From Levilactobacillus spicheri DSM 15429 (GTDB lineage Bacteria; Bacillota; Bacilli; Lactobacillales; Lactobacillaceae): DNA of 64,000 bases. Location: contig NZ_AZFC01000035.1 of the NCBI RefSeq assembly GCF_001435095.1, forward strand, positions 62,001 to 126,000, given 5' to 3'. The notes beneath the pieces were generated by a model. The model was not told where the DNA came from. It searched no databases and saw only the letters and a list, made by a program, of their open reading frames with translations. Shown here piece by piece: positions 35,219 through 48,931 of the stretch (position 1 is the stretch's first letter; the number at the start of each line of letters is the position of its first letter). Made by a program: the position numbers and the translations under genes.

Positions 35219-35443
35219 TTATCCCCGGTGCAGGTGGTAGTCCCGCAGCAACAATTCGACACCTTCGTCAACGGTCTTGACGCGGTACACGTCGCCGTCC
35301 GTGAGTTGGGCCTCAAACCGGTCTTCCACGGGCTTGACCGTTCCGATCGTCGAATCGCCGATCTTCAAGGCTGACACCGTGGTGCCATCGGACTGTTTCT
35401 GTTCATCTACGGTCACCTGGACCGCCTTTTCTCGTTTGCTCAT
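35219..35443 (-). CDS. DUF2969 protein
   Basis: A 74-residue protein of the lactobacillus family DUF2969, unknown function. It is acidic with a small beta-rich fold (QVTVDEQKQSDGTTVSALKIGD). It always lies between yidD and rodA in lactobacilli, which suggests a role in wall elongation. ATG follows GAGGAG. Confidence 0.85.
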   Translation of the reverse strand: MSKREKAVQVTVDEQKQSDGTTVSALKIGDSTIGTVKPVEDRFEAQLTDGDVYRVKTVDEGVELLLRDYHLHRG

Positions 35444-35460
35444 GCCAACGCTCCTCGTCT

Positions 35461-35757
35461 TTATTTAGTCGTCGTGTCTTGCTTATCCAGCTGCATTTCT
35501 GCGCGATAAGCCCGTTCGGCCGCCACGTTGCGTCGCAGGGTGAAGTGATCCGGTACCGGATCGACCCCGCCCCGCACGAAGGGGTGACAGCGTAAGATGC
35601 GGGCCAGCCCCATCAGGCCGCCCTTCAGCGCCCCATGCTTGGCCAACGCCTGCAGCATGTAGGTCGAACACGTCGGGTAGTACCGACAGGTCGGGGGAAA
35701 CAGCGGTGAGATCCACCGCTGATACCCGCGAACCAGCTTCATTAATAACCACCGCAT
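35461..35757 (-). CDS. yidD: Membrane protein insertion efficiency factor YidD
   Basis: A 98-residue YidD-family protein with the signature [15 protein letters not shown] and the basic [12 protein letters not shown] block. It is a membrane-associated factor that helps YidC. The start is ATG 35757, 7 bases after AAGGAGG; longer in-frame reading adds a tail that lacks its own SD. It lies between the mreB paralogue and DUF2969. Confidence 0.93.
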   Translation of the reverse strand: MRWLLMKLVRGYQRWISPLFPPTCRYYPTCSTYMLQALAKHGALKGGLMGLARILRCHPFVRGGVDPVPDHFTLRRNVAAERAYRAEMQLDKQDTTTK

Positions 35758-35785
35758 GTCCGCACCTCCTTGGGTCTTCGAGTGC

Positions 35786-36790
35786 CTAGTTGTTTTGCTT
35801 AGCAACCTTGGTATTCATGTGTTCCAACAGGACGCCGGCTCCCTTGGCCACGTTATCCAACGGGTCTTCGGAGATGATGACCGGCACCGTCAGCTTCTCA
35901 GAGAAGAGCTTGTCGATTCCGTCGAGCAGCGCCCCACCACCGGTCAACATGATGCCCCGGTCAATGATGTCCGCCGCCAATTCGGGTGGCGTCGTTTCCA
36001 GTACGGCCATCGCCGCAGCGATGATCTGGTCGACGGAGTCATGGATGGCTTCCTCGACTTCGGCCGCCGTAATCGTGACCTCCGTCGGCATCCCAGAAAC
36101 GGAATCCCGGCCCCGAACGGCCATGGTCTTCTTCTCGTTACCGGGTTCTGGATAGGCCGTCCCGATCTTGATCTTGATGGTTTCCGCCGTCCGTTCCCCG
36201 ACGATCAGGTTGTGCTTGTGCTTGAGGTAGTTGACGATCTCGGTGTTCATCCGGTCACCGGCCACGCGAATGGACCGGCTCGAAACGATGTCCCCCAGGG
36301 AGAGGATGGCGATGTCACTGGTCCCCCCACCCATGTCGATGACCATGTTGCCGCTTGGCTTGAAGATGTCCATGCCGGCACCTAAGGCCGCTACCTTGGG
36401 TTCTTCTTCCAGGTAGACCTTGGCACCTCCGGACTTCTCCGCCGCCTGAATGATGGCCTTGCGCTCAATCTCCGTAATGTTCGTCGGCGCGCAGATCATG
36501 ATGTTCGGCTTCGAGAGGAATCCCTTCACACTGAGTTTGTTAATGAAGTATGACAACATGGCTTCAGTAATATCAAAATCGGAGATAACGCCGTCCTTCA
36601 AGGGACGAATGGCGCGAATATTCCCCGGTGTCCGTCCCACCATGCGGTAGGCTTCGGACCCCACCGCCAATACCTTATCAGTCTTCGTATCAATTGCCAC
36701 CACGGATGGTTCGTTTAATACGATGCCCTTACCGACCACGTAAATCAAAACGTTCGCGGTCCCCAAATCAATACCAATGTCTTTCGCCAT
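35786..36790 (-). CDS. mbl: Second MreB-family actin (Mbl/MreB2 type)
   Basis: A 334-residue actin-like protein, with [14 protein letters not shown] near the start, [12 protein letters not shown] in the middle, and [11 protein letters not shown] near the end. It differs from the MreB at 11 kb at many sites, so the window holds two paralogues. Neighbours (murA, yidD, rodA) place it in the elongation machinery. The start is ATG 36790, about 10 bases after AGGAGG. The name mbl is used here for the murA-linked paralogue; it could also be called mreB2. Confidence 0.9.
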   Translation of the reverse strand: MAKDIGIDLGTANVLIYVVGKGIVLNEPSVVAIDTKTDKVLAVGSEAYRMVGRTPGNIRAIRPLKDGVISDFDITEAMLSYFINKLSVKGFLSKPNIMICAPTNITEIERKAIIQAAEKSGGAKVYLEEEPKVAALGAGMDIFKPSGNMVIDMGGGTSDIAILSLGDIVSSRSIRVAGDRMNTEIVNYLKHKHNLIVGERTAETIKIKIGTAYPEPGNEKKTMAVRGRDSVSGMPTEVTITAAEVEEAIHDSVDQIIAAAMAVLETTPPELAADIIDRGIMLTGGGALLDGIDKLFSEKLTVPVIISEDPLDNVAKGAGVLLEHMNTKVAKQNN

Positions 36791-36834
36791 ACTCTGGAAT
36801 CCTCCTGATTTTAAATGCCAATTTTCAACGTTCA

Positions 36835-36843
36835 ATTATACCA
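36835..36843 (-). promoter_or_regulatory. Extended -10 promoter of mbl
   Basis: TGGTATAAT on the minus strand (TATAAT 36835-36840), just downstream of the murA terminator. Confidence 0.7.
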
Positions 36844-36879
36844 CAATCGACCCCAACTCTAAACGGTTTGACAGGCCAA

Positions 36880-36906
36880 ATAAAAAGGTGGCCTTACGCC
36901 ACCTTC
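36880..36906 (-). terminator. Terminator after murA
   Basis: Perfect stem AAGGTGGC/GCCACCTT (36885-36892 with 36898-36905), followed by a T-rich tail on the minus strand. Confidence 0.85.
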
Positions 36907-36916
36907 ATCGTTCTCA

Positions 36917-38230
36917 CTAAACTTCATTATCAACGCGCATGTTCTTTAAGACCACGGCATCGTTGTCGGGAACCGAAATCCGCTTGATCTCGGCACCCAG
37001 GGCCGCCAACTTCTTGTGGAAGTCGTAGTAGCCCCGGTCCAGGTACTTCAGGTTCGTGACCTGCGTGTACCCGTCCGCTACCAACCCGGCCAAGACCAGT
37101 GCGGCAGCCGCCCGTAAGTCGGTCGCGGCCACTTCGGCACCGTTAAAGTCGGTCGGCCCATGCATGACCACGGTCTGTCCGTTGATCTGGAACTGCGCGT
37201 TCATCCGCCGCAGTTCTTCCAGGTGCATGAAGCGGTTTTCGAAGACCGTTTCGGTCATGGTACTGGTCCCCTTGGCAGCCAATTGCAAAATCGTCATTTG
37301 GGGTTGCATATCCGTAGGGAAGCCCGGATACGGCAACGTCTTCACGTCCGTCGGTTCGAGTTCGTCCGGACCAATCACCCGGATGCCGGCTGGCTCATCG
37401 GTCACCCGGACACCCATCTCTTGCAGCTTGGAAATCAATGGTTTGTTGTGTTCCACGATACCATCCTTGATCAGCACGTTTCCGTGCGTCAGGGCAGCGG
37501 CCACCATAAAAGTCCCAGCTTCAATTCGGTCCTGAACCACGTTATGGTCGGTCCCGTGCATGACGGGAACGCCGTCAATGCGCAGCGATTCCGTCCCAGC
37601 ACCGCGGACATGGGCGCCCATCTTGTTCAAGACGTTGGCCAAGTCTACGATTTCGGGTTCCCGGGCGACGTTATCGATCACCGTGGTCCCCTGGGCCAGG
37701 CAGGCCGCCATCATAATGTTCTGGGTCGCCCCCACACTAGGGAAGTCCAAGTAGATGTGGCTTCCGGTCAGGTGGTCAGCGAAGGCTTCGATATAGCCAT
37801 CGTGCTGTTCGATCCGGGCCCCTAAGGCCTCTAAGCCCTTTAAATGCAGGTCGATTGGCCGCGTCCCGATGGCACAGCCACCCGGTAAGGCAACCCGCGC
37901 ATGACCCAACCGGGCCAACAGTGGCCCCATGACCACGATTGAGGCCCGCATCTTTGAGACGTACTCAAACGGTGCCTCGCTCGACACCTGCTTCGTGGCA
38001 TCAATCGTGATTTGCCGCTGCGCTTCATCAAAGTCCACACTCAGGTTCAAGAACCGGAGCACTTTATTCATTGTATAAACGTCGGATAGAACCGGAACAT
38101 TTGCTAAATGCGTGATTCCTTCGCTAGCCAAAATTGATGCCGCTAAAATTGGTAAAACGGCATTTTTGGCCCCTTCGATTTGGACTTCACCCGTTAAGCG
38201 GTTCCCACCATGAACAACGATTTTTTCCAT
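36917..38230 (-). CDS. murA: UDP-N-acetylglucosamine 1-carboxyvinyltransferase MurA
   Basis: MurA transfers enolpyruvate to UDP-GlcNAc, the first committed step of peptidoglycan synthesis and the target of fosfomycin. The catalytic Cys is present ([11 protein letters not shown], Cys119), with the N-terminal [11 protein letters not shown] and [10 protein letters not shown] blocks. Length 437 is normal. It follows DUF1146 by 26 bases. SD GGAGG precedes ATG. Confidence 0.97.
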   Translation of the reverse strand: MEKIVVHGGNRLTGEVQIEGAKNAVLPILAASILASEGITHLANVPVLSDVYTMNKVLRFLNLSVDFDEAQRQITIDATKQVSSEAPFEYVSKMRASIVVMGPLLARLGHARVALPGGCAIGTRPIDLHLKGLEALGARIEQHDGYIEAFADHLTGSHIYLDFPSVGATQNIMMAACLAQGTTVIDNVAREPEIVDLANVLNKMGAHVRGAGTESLRIDGVPVMHGTDHNVVQDRIEAGTFMVAAALTHGNVLIKDGIVEHNKPLISKLQEMGVRVTDEPAGIRVIGPDELEPTDVKTLPYPGFPTDMQPQMTILQLAAKGTSTMTETVFENRFMHLEELRRMNAQFQINGQTVVMHGPTDFNGAEVAATDLRAAAALVLAGLVADGYTQVTNLKYLDRGYYDFHKKLAALGAEIKRISVPDNDAVVLKNMRVDNEV

Positions 38231-38256
38231 GGGATACCTCCAAAAATTTTATGGGT

Positions 38257-38487
38257 CTACCGTACTAGGTAGCCTAGATTACGAACGTTGTTAATGAAGT
38301 CCAGGAAGAATGAGCTACACCCGAATCCGATAGCAACCGCTAACATGACGATCAACACTCGTGATTGGCGTGGATAAAACGTCATCAACCGTTCAATATG
38401 CAGACCAGCGATGGCCCAAAATGCAAGTGCGATAAAGAACAAATGACTGATGATCGTTAAAATACCCTGTATTCCGATGAGTTTCAT
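38257..38487 (-). CDS. DUF1146 (YwzB-like) small membrane protein
   Basis: A 76-residue protein of the DUF1146 family with two membrane segments and a conserved C-terminal FLDFINNVRNLGYLV block. Function unknown; it almost always lies between the atp operon and murA in Firmicutes. The start is ATG 38487, 8 bases after AAAGGA; an ATG at 38496 overlaps that SD. Confidence 0.87.
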   Translation of the reverse strand: MKLIGIQGILTIISHLFFIALAFWAIAGLHIERLMTFYPRQSRVLIVMLAVAIGFGCSSFFLDFINNVRNLGYLVR

Positions 38488-38517
38488 CGACTCCATCCTT
38501 TCTGAACATTCTCATTA

Positions 38518-38546
38518 ACTATAGCATATTTTTTTTGGCTTGTCCC
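38518..38546 (-). promoter_or_regulatory. Promoter of DUF1146-murA
   Basis: -35 GGGACA (38541-38546), 17-base spacer, -10 TATAGT (38518-38523). Confidence 0.65.
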
Positions 38547-38823
38547 CGAGAATCCCGTAAAATCGGCCGTTGTAATATTACATTTACTAATAAATCACGA
38601 ACCCATTCAGCTTATTCCAAATCTGACGCCGTTTGCTCAAAGTGGTCAAGCAGTGGTCTACCCATTCATGGTTTCCCCGCTTTAGGAGCTGGGGGACCGT
38701 TTAAATATACGTCTCGTCACCCTTTATTCATCGCGTCGCCGCCGTTCGCGAGCGAATGACTTGGCCGCTCAACCATTCACCAATCGACCTCCACCATCGC
38801 CGGTCTGGTGCGGTGCGTGAGCG
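38547..38823. other. Non-coding gap between atpC and DUF1146
   Basis: About 280 bases with no credible gene and no recognisable RNA; a small TTCGC/GCGAA hairpin lies near 38745. Only the atpC terminator on its right side is clear. Confidence 0.6.
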
Positions 38824-38858
38824 CACAAAAAAAGCGTTTGAGCTTACACCCAAACACC
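38824..38858 (-). terminator. Terminator after the atp operon
   Basis: Stem GTGTTTG..CAAACGC with a G-U pair, followed by seven T on the minus strand. Confidence 0.82.
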
Positions 38859-38893
38859 CTTCTGCAATGATTAACTTAACGTTAAATCCTTGA

Positions 38894-39313
38894 TTAGTGC
38901 TTTGCGACGTTGATCCGGTTGACCGCTCGCCGTAAAGCGACCTGAGCCCGTGCTAAAGTATCGGCATCGTGGGCCGCTTGGGCCTTTTGAATCGATGCTT
39001 CCGCCCGTTGACGAGCACTTTCCGCACGTGCCACGTCAATATCGTCTTGACGTTCCGCACTATCGGCAACAATCGTCGCCGTGTTGTTCGAAAATTCGAG
39101 GAAACCACCGTTAACGGCGATTTTATCCTCCGAATCACCATGCTTGACCCGGACCTCATCTACTTCGAGCGAAGTAATGATGGGCACGTGGTTTGGCAAG
39201 ATCCCGAGTTGTCCCAATTTCGTGGTGACCACTAAAAAGGAACTCTCGTGTTCGTAAACCCGACCATCAGGAGTAACGATACTAACGGATAATACTGATG
39301 AATTATCAGCCAA
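38894..39313 (-). CDS. atpC: ATP synthase F1 epsilon subunit
   Basis: A 139-residue epsilon subunit, the rotor-stalk protein that also inhibits ATPase activity. It has the N-terminal beta-barrel (VSIVTPDGRVYEHE, LGILPNHVPIITSL) and a two-helix C-terminus. TTG start at 39313 with GGAGG 8 bases upstream. It is the last gene of atpBEFHAGDC. In lactobacilli the enzyme mostly hydrolyses ATP to export protons. Confidence 0.96.
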   Translation of the reverse strand: MADNSSVLSVSIVTPDGRVYEHESSFLVVTTKLGQLGILPNHVPIITSLEVDEVRVKHGDSEDKIAVNGGFLEFSNNTATIVADSAERQDDIDVARAESARQRAEASIQKAQAAHDADTLARAQVALRRAVNRINVAKH

Positions 39314-39326
39314 TTAGAATCCCTCC

Positions 39327-40748
<1,422 letters not shown>

Positions 40749-40764
40749 TTAATTCCTCCCGTCA

Positions 40765-41664
40765 TTAGTTCTTTAAGGCTTCTTGTCCACCGGTAATTTC
40801 GGTGATTTCGGTCGTAATCGCGGCTTGACGTGCACGGTTGTAGTGCAGTTGCAGCGTATCGATCAAATCATCGGCATTATCCGTGGCCGACTGCATCGCA
40901 TTGGTGCTGGATGCATGTTCAGAAGTCTTAGCGTCCAGAATCGCACCGTAAACCAGGCTTTCCGCGTATTGCGGCAACACGACCTGCAACACTTCGGCCT
41001 CGGAAGGCTCCGTGTCGTATTCCGCCACCAACTTGTTGGTGGGTGTGTCGTTGGCTGCGTCCGTCGTCAAGGTCTCCTTGTCGACAGGCAGCATCTTCTC
41101 AGCCCGAAAACGGGATGAGATCCGGTTTACAAAGTGGTTGTAGCAGACGAACAATTCGTCAAACACCTGATTATTGAACATAGTGGTGACGGTCTTCACG
41201 ATTTCTCGCACTTCGTTGAACTGCGGCACATCGCTGACCCCACGATATTCGTAAGCGACATTCACTCCACGATGTTTGTAGAAGTCCGCACCGGTTCCCC
41301 CGACGGCTAGAATCATGTAGTCGTCTTGGTTCGGCGTCCGTTCCTCGATGAAGCGGTTGGCATCCCGCAGGACACTACTGTTGTAGCTTCCAACCATGCC
41401 CCGATCTGAGGTAATGACCAAGTAGGCGGTCTTCTTAACTGGACGGTCTGACTGCAGGTTGCTTGAGGAATTATCCAACAGATGAGACTGCGAAAGGTGC
41501 ATCACGACTGCCTTTACCTTCGACACGTAGTCTTGGTAGCCGGTCGCGTGTTTCTGAATCTTATTTAACTTCGCCGTCGAGACCATTTGCATGGCCGCCG
41601 TAATTTGGCGGGTCGCCTTGGTCGAGTTAATCCGACGTTGAACGTCATGAATCGATTCAGCCAT
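40765..41664 (-). CDS. atpG: ATP synthase F1 gamma subunit
   Basis: The central stalk subunit, 299 residues, with the paired N- and C-terminal coiled-coil helices ([33 protein letters not shown]) that form the rotor shaft. Gap of 30 bases after atpA and 22 before atpD. GGTGAGG precedes ATG. Confidence 0.97.
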   Translation of the reverse strand: MAESIHDVQRRINSTKATRQITAAMQMVSTAKLNKIQKHATGYQDYVSKVKAVVMHLSQSHLLDNSSSNLQSDRPVKKTAYLVITSDRGMVGSYNSSVLRDANRFIEERTPNQDDYMILAVGGTGADFYKHRGVNVAYEYRGVSDVPQFNEVREIVKTVTTMFNNQVFDELFVCYNHFVNRISSRFRAEKMLPVDKETLTTDAANDTPTNKLVAEYDTEPSEAEVLQVVLPQYAESLVYGAILDAKTSEHASSTNAMQSATDNADDLIDTLQLHYNRARQAAITTEITEITGGQEALKN

Positions 41665-41694
41665 TGTTCCTCACCATCCTTCCTTCAAGCAATC

Positions 41695-43248
<1,554 letters not shown>

Positions 43249-43263
43249 TTACCTACAGAATTT

Positions 43264-43806
43264 TTACGACAACAGTTGCCGCCGCAACTTGTTGATTTTC
43301 GTCTTAAGACTCCCATCAAGGATCATCCCGGCAGATTGTACCACGACGCCGCCAATGATCGTTGGGTCGACCTGACTGTCTAAAATAACTTTCTGAGCGC
43401 CAACCCGTTGTGCGTAGGCTGCCGCGATCTTATCCTTTTGGTCCGCAGATAAGTCGACCGCGGTCGTCACCTTGGCGTAAACGGTGTGATGCAGTTCGTC
43501 ATACAGGACTTGGAATTGATCGATGATCGCCACCATCGTATCCATCCGACCGTAGTCGTACACCATTTGAATCAGGTTCTGGATGTACGGCGAAGCCGAT
43601 TCAGCCAATTGGCTGACCAGCTTTTGCCGATCGGTCGCCTGTAAACTAGCGTCTGAGAGTACAGTACCCAATTGCGGGTTGTCCTGGAAGACACGCCGAA
43701 GTTCCTGAAGTTCTGTATAACCAGTCTCCAGTTGGTCTTTTTCGGACAACAACTCGAATAATGCGCGTGCGTAGCGCTTAGCTACGGTTGTCCTATTAAG
43801 ACTCAT
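43264..43806 (-). CDS. atpH: ATP synthase F1 delta subunit
   Basis: The peripheral-stalk subunit (OSCP-like), 180 residues, with [15 protein letters not shown] at the start and the C-terminal [15 protein letters not shown] block. The start is ATG 43806, overlapping atpF by 11 bp; a longer in-frame reading from 43839 adds residues not typical of the family. Its SD is weak, consistent with translational coupling. Confidence 0.95.
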   Translation of the reverse strand: MSLNRTTVAKRYARALFELLSEKDQLETGYTELQELRRVFQDNPQLGTVLSDASLQATDRQKLVSQLAESASPYIQNLIQMVYDYGRMDTMVAIIDQFQVLYDELHHTVYAKVTTAVDLSADQKDKIAAAYAQRVGAQKVILDSQVDPTIIGGVVVQSAGMILDGSLKTKINKLRRQLLS

Positions 43807-44311
43807 GTTGCTTCCCCAACCCTTCAATATAAGAATCAATCAATGCCTTTTGGTCGTCAGCGTTTAATTCTCGTTGAATGATCTTGGAAGCAATCTCAAT
43901 AGACAAGCTTGCCACATCATCTTTTGCATGAGATAAGGCATCTTCGCGCTCTTGATCGATATCCTTTTGGGCACTGGTCTTCAAGCTCTGAACATCGGCT
44001 TGTGCCTGCGCCATGATTTGATCACGTTGTTCTTGTCCATTGCTCTTAGCCGTTTGGACGATTTCGGCTGCTTCCGCGTGGGACGCGTTCAGCGCAGATT
44101 GGCGCTTAGCTACTAATGCAGCTGCGTCCGTCCGGGACTTTTCAGCAGAATCGATATCGTTTGAGATCTTGTCGGCCCGGTCACTCATCATCTTCGTAAT
44201 GGGTTTCCATGCGAAGATTTTGATCAACCACATCAGCAAGATAAAGCAAACAATGTAGAACAGCGAATCACCAAAGTAAAGACTTTGAGCGACTACCAAA
44301 TGTGAAAGCAT
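43796..44311 (-). CDS. atpF: ATP synthase Fo b subunit
   Basis: The peripheral-stalk b subunit, 171 residues: one N-terminal membrane segment (about residues 10-30) followed by a long charged helix ([20 protein letters not shown] and on). GAAGGAGGTGCC precedes ATG, the strongest SD in the operon. Confidence 0.96.
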   Translation of the reverse strand: MLSHLVVAQSLYFGDSLFYIVCFILLMWLIKIFAWKPITKMMSDRADKISNDIDSAEKSRTDAAALVAKRQSALNASHAEAAEIVQTAKSNGQEQRDQIMAQAQADVQSLKTSAQKDIDQEREDALSHAKDDVASLSIEIASKIIQRELNADDQKALIDSYIEGLGKQHES

Positions 44312-44355
44312 CTATTGGCACCTCCTTCTAAAAATAAATGATTGAAAAACCTTAA

Positions 44356-45319
<964 letters not shown>

Positions 45320-45446
45320 CGAATATCACCTCTTTTCAACACTATATGGACGTAACCGCCAGGAAAACCAACACCACTTGAGGGTCGCCATTCCGGGAAA
45401 TTACGGAATAGTGAACGAAGCGAGCGCTCCATTCAAATACACTGGA

Positions 45447-45475
45447 AATGATACCACCAATCACCCTAAAAAACA
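45447..45475 (-). promoter_or_regulatory. Promoter of the atp operon
   Basis: -35 TTGTTT (45470-45475), 17-base spacer, extended -10 TGGTATCAT (TATCAT 45447-45452), giving a leader of about 120 bases before atpB. Confidence 0.7.
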
Positions 45476-45760
45476 AAACAATTTTCCCGAAAATTATGGG
45501 GATTTACTAAGCGGTTCATTCCCGTTGATTCCTAATAATACCGGGGATGATTGCGTTTTCATACGCTATTTGCGTGCGCATTCAGCCCATTAGTTGACCA
45601 ATCAAACCACTGAAAATCATCGGTTCACCGGATGGTCACCCCCCACAACGACTTGTCCCGTCGTTGGAGCGGCCTAAGGCAAGCGCTCGCTCGCACCAGA
45701 CAAGGGGTCATGATAGCACACTCTTCCCCGGGGATGTAACCTTTTTTTGCGTTGAAACAC
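45476..45760. other. Non-coding gap upstream of the atp promoter
   Basis: About 285 bases between the atp promoter and the upp terminator. No credible gene is seen; a small CAACGA..TCGTTG hairpin lies near 45645-45665. atpI is absent. Confidence 0.6.
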
Positions 45761-45792
45761 AAAAGAGCCCGGGAATATTCCCGAACCCTTCA
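45761..45792 (-). terminator. Terminator after upp
   Basis: Stem GGGTTCGGGAA/TTCCCGGGCTC with G-U pairs, followed by TTTTG on the minus strand. Confidence 0.8.
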
Positions 45793-45797
45793 ATCAT

Positions 45798-46427
45798 TTA
45801 CTTCGTTCCAAATAACCGGTCACCGGCATCACCGAGACCAGGAACAATGTAGCCATCTTCATTCAGATGGTCATCCAGCGCTGCCGTGTAGATATCAACG
45901 TCTGGGTGCTTTTCTTGTAAGGCCTTGACCCCTTCTGGAGCCGAAACCAAACAAACAAACTTAATGTTGCTTGCGCCGCGCTTCTTCAAGGCATCGATGG
46001 CCATGATGGCGGAGCCCCCCGTGGCTAACATCGGATCCACCACGAAAACCTGGCGTTGATCGATGTCGGACGGTAACTTCACAAAGTATTCATGAGGCTG
46101 TAAGGTCTTTTCATCCCGGTACATCCCGATATGGCCAACCTTGGCTGCTGGAATCAATTCCAAAATCCCGTCGACCATGCCAATTCCGGCACGGAGGATC
46201 GGCACGATGGCGACCTTCTTTCCAGCGAGTTCCTTCGCCGTCATATGAGCGACCGGTGTCTCGATTTCCTTGTCTTGTAGCGGCATGTCACGTGAGACTT
46301 CATAAGCCATTAAGGTCGAGATTTCATTCACGACCTCGCGGAAACTGCGGGTCCCACAGTTCTTGTTACGAATGATCGTCAGCTTGTGTTGAATCAACGG
46401 GTGGTCGAGTACTTGAAACTTCCCCAT
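45798..46427 (-). CDS. upp: Uracil phosphoribosyltransferase
   Basis: Upp makes UMP from uracil and PRPP in pyrimidine salvage. The 209-residue protein has the PRPP-binding block [11 protein letters not shown], and the N-terminal [22 protein letters not shown]. The C-terminal [14 protein letters not shown] is the uracil site. It follows glyA with about 95 bases between and has its own extended -10. SD AAAGGAG lies upstream. Confidence 0.97.
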   Translation of the reverse strand: MGKFQVLDHPLIQHKLTIIRNKNCGTRSFREVVNEISTLMAYEVSRDMPLQDKEIETPVAHMTAKELAGKKVAIVPILRAGIGMVDGILELIPAAKVGHIGMYRDEKTLQPHEYFVKLPSDIDQRQVFVVDPMLATGGSAIMAIDALKKRGASNIKFVCLVSAPEGVKALQEKHPDVDIYTAALDDHLNEDGYIVPGLGDAGDRLFGTK

Positions 46428-46456
46428 GAATAAACGCTCCTTTATTATTTCTTACA

Positions 46457-46465
46457 ATTGTACCA
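46457..46465 (-). promoter_or_regulatory. Extended -10 promoter of upp
   Basis: TGGTACAAT on the minus strand (TACAAT 46457-46462), 30 bases before the ATG. No pyrimidine attenuator was seen. Confidence 0.6.
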
Positions 46466-46521
46466 TCATTTACACCACGATACTGAACTTTTTTAACAAT
46501 AAAACCGTTTTTACCACAATT

Positions 46522-47763
46522 TTATGGGAGTGCCGAAAGTGGATGGGCTTGCGTTAACGCCCGGACCCGCTGACGAACGGCCGTCAGCACCGCTTCGTCG
46601 GTTGGGTTCAGCACCGTCTTAACGATCAGGTCGGCCACTTCACGCGACTCGTCCGCGTTGAACCCCCGGGTCGTGATAGCGGGCGTTCCCAACCGGATTC
46701 CGGACGTCTTGAAGGGACTCAGTTGCTCGTTTGGAATGGATTCCTTGTTGGTCGTGATCATGACGCTGTCGAGCAGGTCCTGGGCCTGTTTCCCGTTCAG
46801 GCCGGTCTGTGACAGGTCCAGGGTCATCAGGTGATTATCCGTTCCCCCGGAGACCACCCGGACCTTCGGCGCCTGCTTGAATTCATCGGCCATGGCGTGG
46901 GCGTTTTCGATAATGTGCTGGCCGTACGTCTTAAAGTCCGGCTGCAGGTCCTCGAAGAAGGCCGCGGCCTTGCCGGCGATCACGTGCTCCAACGGTCCCC
47001 CCTGAGTGCCCGGGAAGACGGCGGAGTTCAAGCGCTTGGCGTTCTCAGCCTGGGAGAGGATCAGTCCCCCACGCGGCCCCCGCAAGGTCTTGTGCGTGGT
47101 GGTGGTCACCACGTCCGCGATGCCGACGGGACTCGGGTGCAGCCCGACCGCGACCAGCCCGGCAATGTGGGCCATGTCGACCATCAGGTACGCCCCGACC
47201 TCGTCCGCGATTCGCCGGAAAGCCTGCCAGTCAATGATGCGCGAGTAGGCCGACGCCCCGGCAACGATCAGCTGTGGCCGGACCTCTAAGGCCTGTTGCC
47301 GAATCGCCGCGTAGTCCAGTTCCTCCGTTTCAGGATCCAGGCCATAGCTAAAGGTCCGGTAGAGCTTCCCGGAGAAGTTGACCTTGGCCCCGTGGGTCAG
47401 GTGTCCCCCGGAATCGAGGCCCATCCCCAGGATCGTGTCTCCCGGCTTCAGAAACGCCGCGTAAACGGCCTGGTTGGCCTGGGACCCGGAGTGGGGTTGG
47501 ACGTTGGCGTACTCGGCCCCAAAGAGCTGTTTGGCCCGGTCGATGGCGAGTTGCTCGACCACGTCGATGTACTGGGTGCCCCCGTAGTAGCGCTTGCCCG
47601 GATAGCCCTCGGCGTACTTGTTGGTTAGTACCGACCCCTGGGCGGCCCGGACGGCAGCACTCACGATGTTTTCCGAGGCAATCAACTCAATCGTATCTTC
47701 CTGCCGCTGCTCCTCGTGGGCAATGGCGTCCCATAACGCTGGATCTTTTTCTTGATAATTCAA
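46522..47763 (-). CDS. glyA: Serine hydroxymethyltransferase
   Basis: GlyA interconverts serine and glycine and charges tetrahydrofolate with a one-carbon unit. The 413-residue enzyme has the PLP lysine in [14 protein letters not shown] and the [10 protein letters not shown] substrate block. TTG start at 47763, 7 bases after AAGGAGGG. That SD is buried in a long inverted repeat (47765-47832). The gene is downstream of tsaC and upstream of upp. Confidence 0.97.
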   Translation of the reverse strand: MNYQEKDPALWDAIAHEEQRQEDTIELIASENIVSAAVRAAQGSVLTNKYAEGYPGKRYYGGTQYIDVVEQLAIDRAKQLFGAEYANVQPHSGSQANQAVYAAFLKPGDTILGMGLDSGGHLTHGAKVNFSGKLYRTFSYGLDPETEELDYAAIRQQALEVRPQLIVAGASAYSRIIDWQAFRRIADEVGAYLMVDMAHIAGLVAVGLHPSPVGIADVVTTTTHKTLRGPRGGLILSQAENAKRLNSAVFPGTQGGPLEHVIAGKAAAFFEDLQPDFKTYGQHIIENAHAMADEFKQAPKVRVVSGGTDNHLMTLDLSQTGLNGKQAQDLLDSVMITTNKESIPNEQLSPFKTSGIRLGTPAITTRGFNADESREVADLIVKTVLNPTDEAVLTAVRQRVRALTQAHPLSALP

Positions 47764-47764
47764 T

Positions 47765-47832
47765 GGCGGTCCCTCCTTGAACGGTTCACTTGGTTTCATT
47801 CTACCAAATTTTCCGTTCAAGCGGGGACCGCC
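47765..47832 (-). promoter_or_regulatory. Long inverted repeat covering the glyA ribosome-binding site
   Basis: GGCGGTCC/GGACCGCC (47765-47772 with 47825-47832) and CTTGAACGG/CCGTTCAAG (47776-47784 with 47813-47821) form the arms; TTGGT/ACCAA can extend the stem inward. The SD AAGGAGGG of glyA (47771-47778) lies within the arm. It has no T tail, so it is not a terminator. Confidence 0.7.
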
Positions 47833-47847
47833 ATCACTGAATCTACG

Positions 47848-48864
47848 TTATTTTTGGAAATGGGTTTGTCCGGCCGACTTGTTCAACCGGTTCATATAGG
47901 CCGCGCCCAACCCGGTGGCCGCAAAGCCCTGGGTCAGGATGGTCTTCACGGGCGATTCCAGGTCGAAGTGCCGGAGACCATCGAACAACCGGTGACTGGC
48001 ACTCGCCACGTTTTGGCCCAGCGAAAAGGCCTCGACGTTGGCCGGCAACGAGTTGGCTGCCAAGACGTCGTCGAGCGCCATGGCTCCGACCGGACCGTCT
48101 AAGGTCTGAGCCCACGCCAAGGCGGCGGGCCAATCGGTCACCTGATCGACGATGTAGACCTGTGCATTAGGCGCATAGTGCTTATACTTCATGCCCGGCG
48201 CCTTAGGGACCTCGGTCGCCCCCACCTTATGGTGGTTCGACCGGACCGTTCCGATCACGGCCGCCAGGTCCTCCTCGGTCACGGCACCCGGCCGCAGAAT
48301 CGTCGGCACATCGGCCGTCAGGTCCAAGATGGTGGATTCGACGCCCACCGCCGCGGGTCCGTCGTCCACGATGCCCGCGATTTTCCCCTTCAAATCATGG
48401 TACACGTGTTCTGCCAGGGTCGGACTCGGCTTCCCCGACGTATTGGCCGAAGGACCCACGATGGGGACCCCAGCCGCCTGAATCAGGTTCAACGTGGTCT
48501 GGTTTTGGGGATTCCGAAAGGCCGCCGTGGACAGTCCCCCGGTCACGGCCTTCGACAGGGTTCCCGGCCGCAGGTTCAAGATCAGCGTGAGGGATCCCGG
48601 CCAGAAGTGCTGCATCAGTTGCTTCGCCGTTGCCGACAAGGGCTCGGTATACTGAGTGACCATGTCCGGTCCCGTGACCGTCACGATCAACGGGTTGTCG
48701 CTGGGCCGTCCCTTGGCGGCGTACACCTGTTTGACGGCGTGTTCATTGGTCGCGTCAGCCCCGAGGCCGTAAACGGTCTCCGTAGGGAACGCCACCAGCT
48801 GCCCCGCCTTTAAGAGGGCGGCGGCCGCCGTCACTTCATCTGGTTTAAAAATTTGTGTGTCCAT
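47848..48864 (-). CDS. tsaC: L-threonylcarbamoyladenylate synthase (TsaC/Sua5 family)
   Basis: The enzyme makes threonylcarbamoyl-AMP from threonine, bicarbonate and ATP for t6A37 of tRNA. The 338-residue protein has the YrdC core (FPTETVYGLGADAT, KGRPSDNPL, GPSANTSGKPSPT) followed by a Sua5-type C-terminal domain (about residues 220-338). An alternative in-frame GTG start lies at 48876, and the ATG at 48864 is also plausible; the SD is weak for both. It lies between prmC and glyA. Confidence 0.93.
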   Translation of the reverse strand: MDTQIFKPDEVTAAAALLKAGQLVAFPTETVYGLGADATNEHAVKQVYAAKGRPSDNPLIVTVTGPDMVTQYTEPLSATAKQLMQHFWPGSLTLILNLRPGTLSKAVTGGLSTAAFRNPQNQTTLNLIQAAGVPIVGPSANTSGKPSPTLAEHVYHDLKGKIAGIVDDGPAAVGVESTILDLTADVPTILRPGAVTEEDLAAVIGTVRSNHHKVGATEVPKAPGMKYKHYAPNAQVYIVDQVTDWPAALAWAQTLDGPVGAMALDDVLAANSLPANVEAFSLGQNVASASHRLFDGLRHFDLESPVKTILTQGFAATGLGAAYMNRLNKSAGQTHFQK

Positions 48865-48931
48865 TCCTGTACTCACTTTCTCTAACGCTTATCGTTAAGT
48901 CTCTCTTCATGCATCCTGCTTACTGCGGCCA

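Noticed and set aside
38535-38759. 74-codon frame in the gap before DUF1146
   Set aside because: No SD, no hydrophobic or domain pattern, and the gap carries a promoter on the opposite strand.
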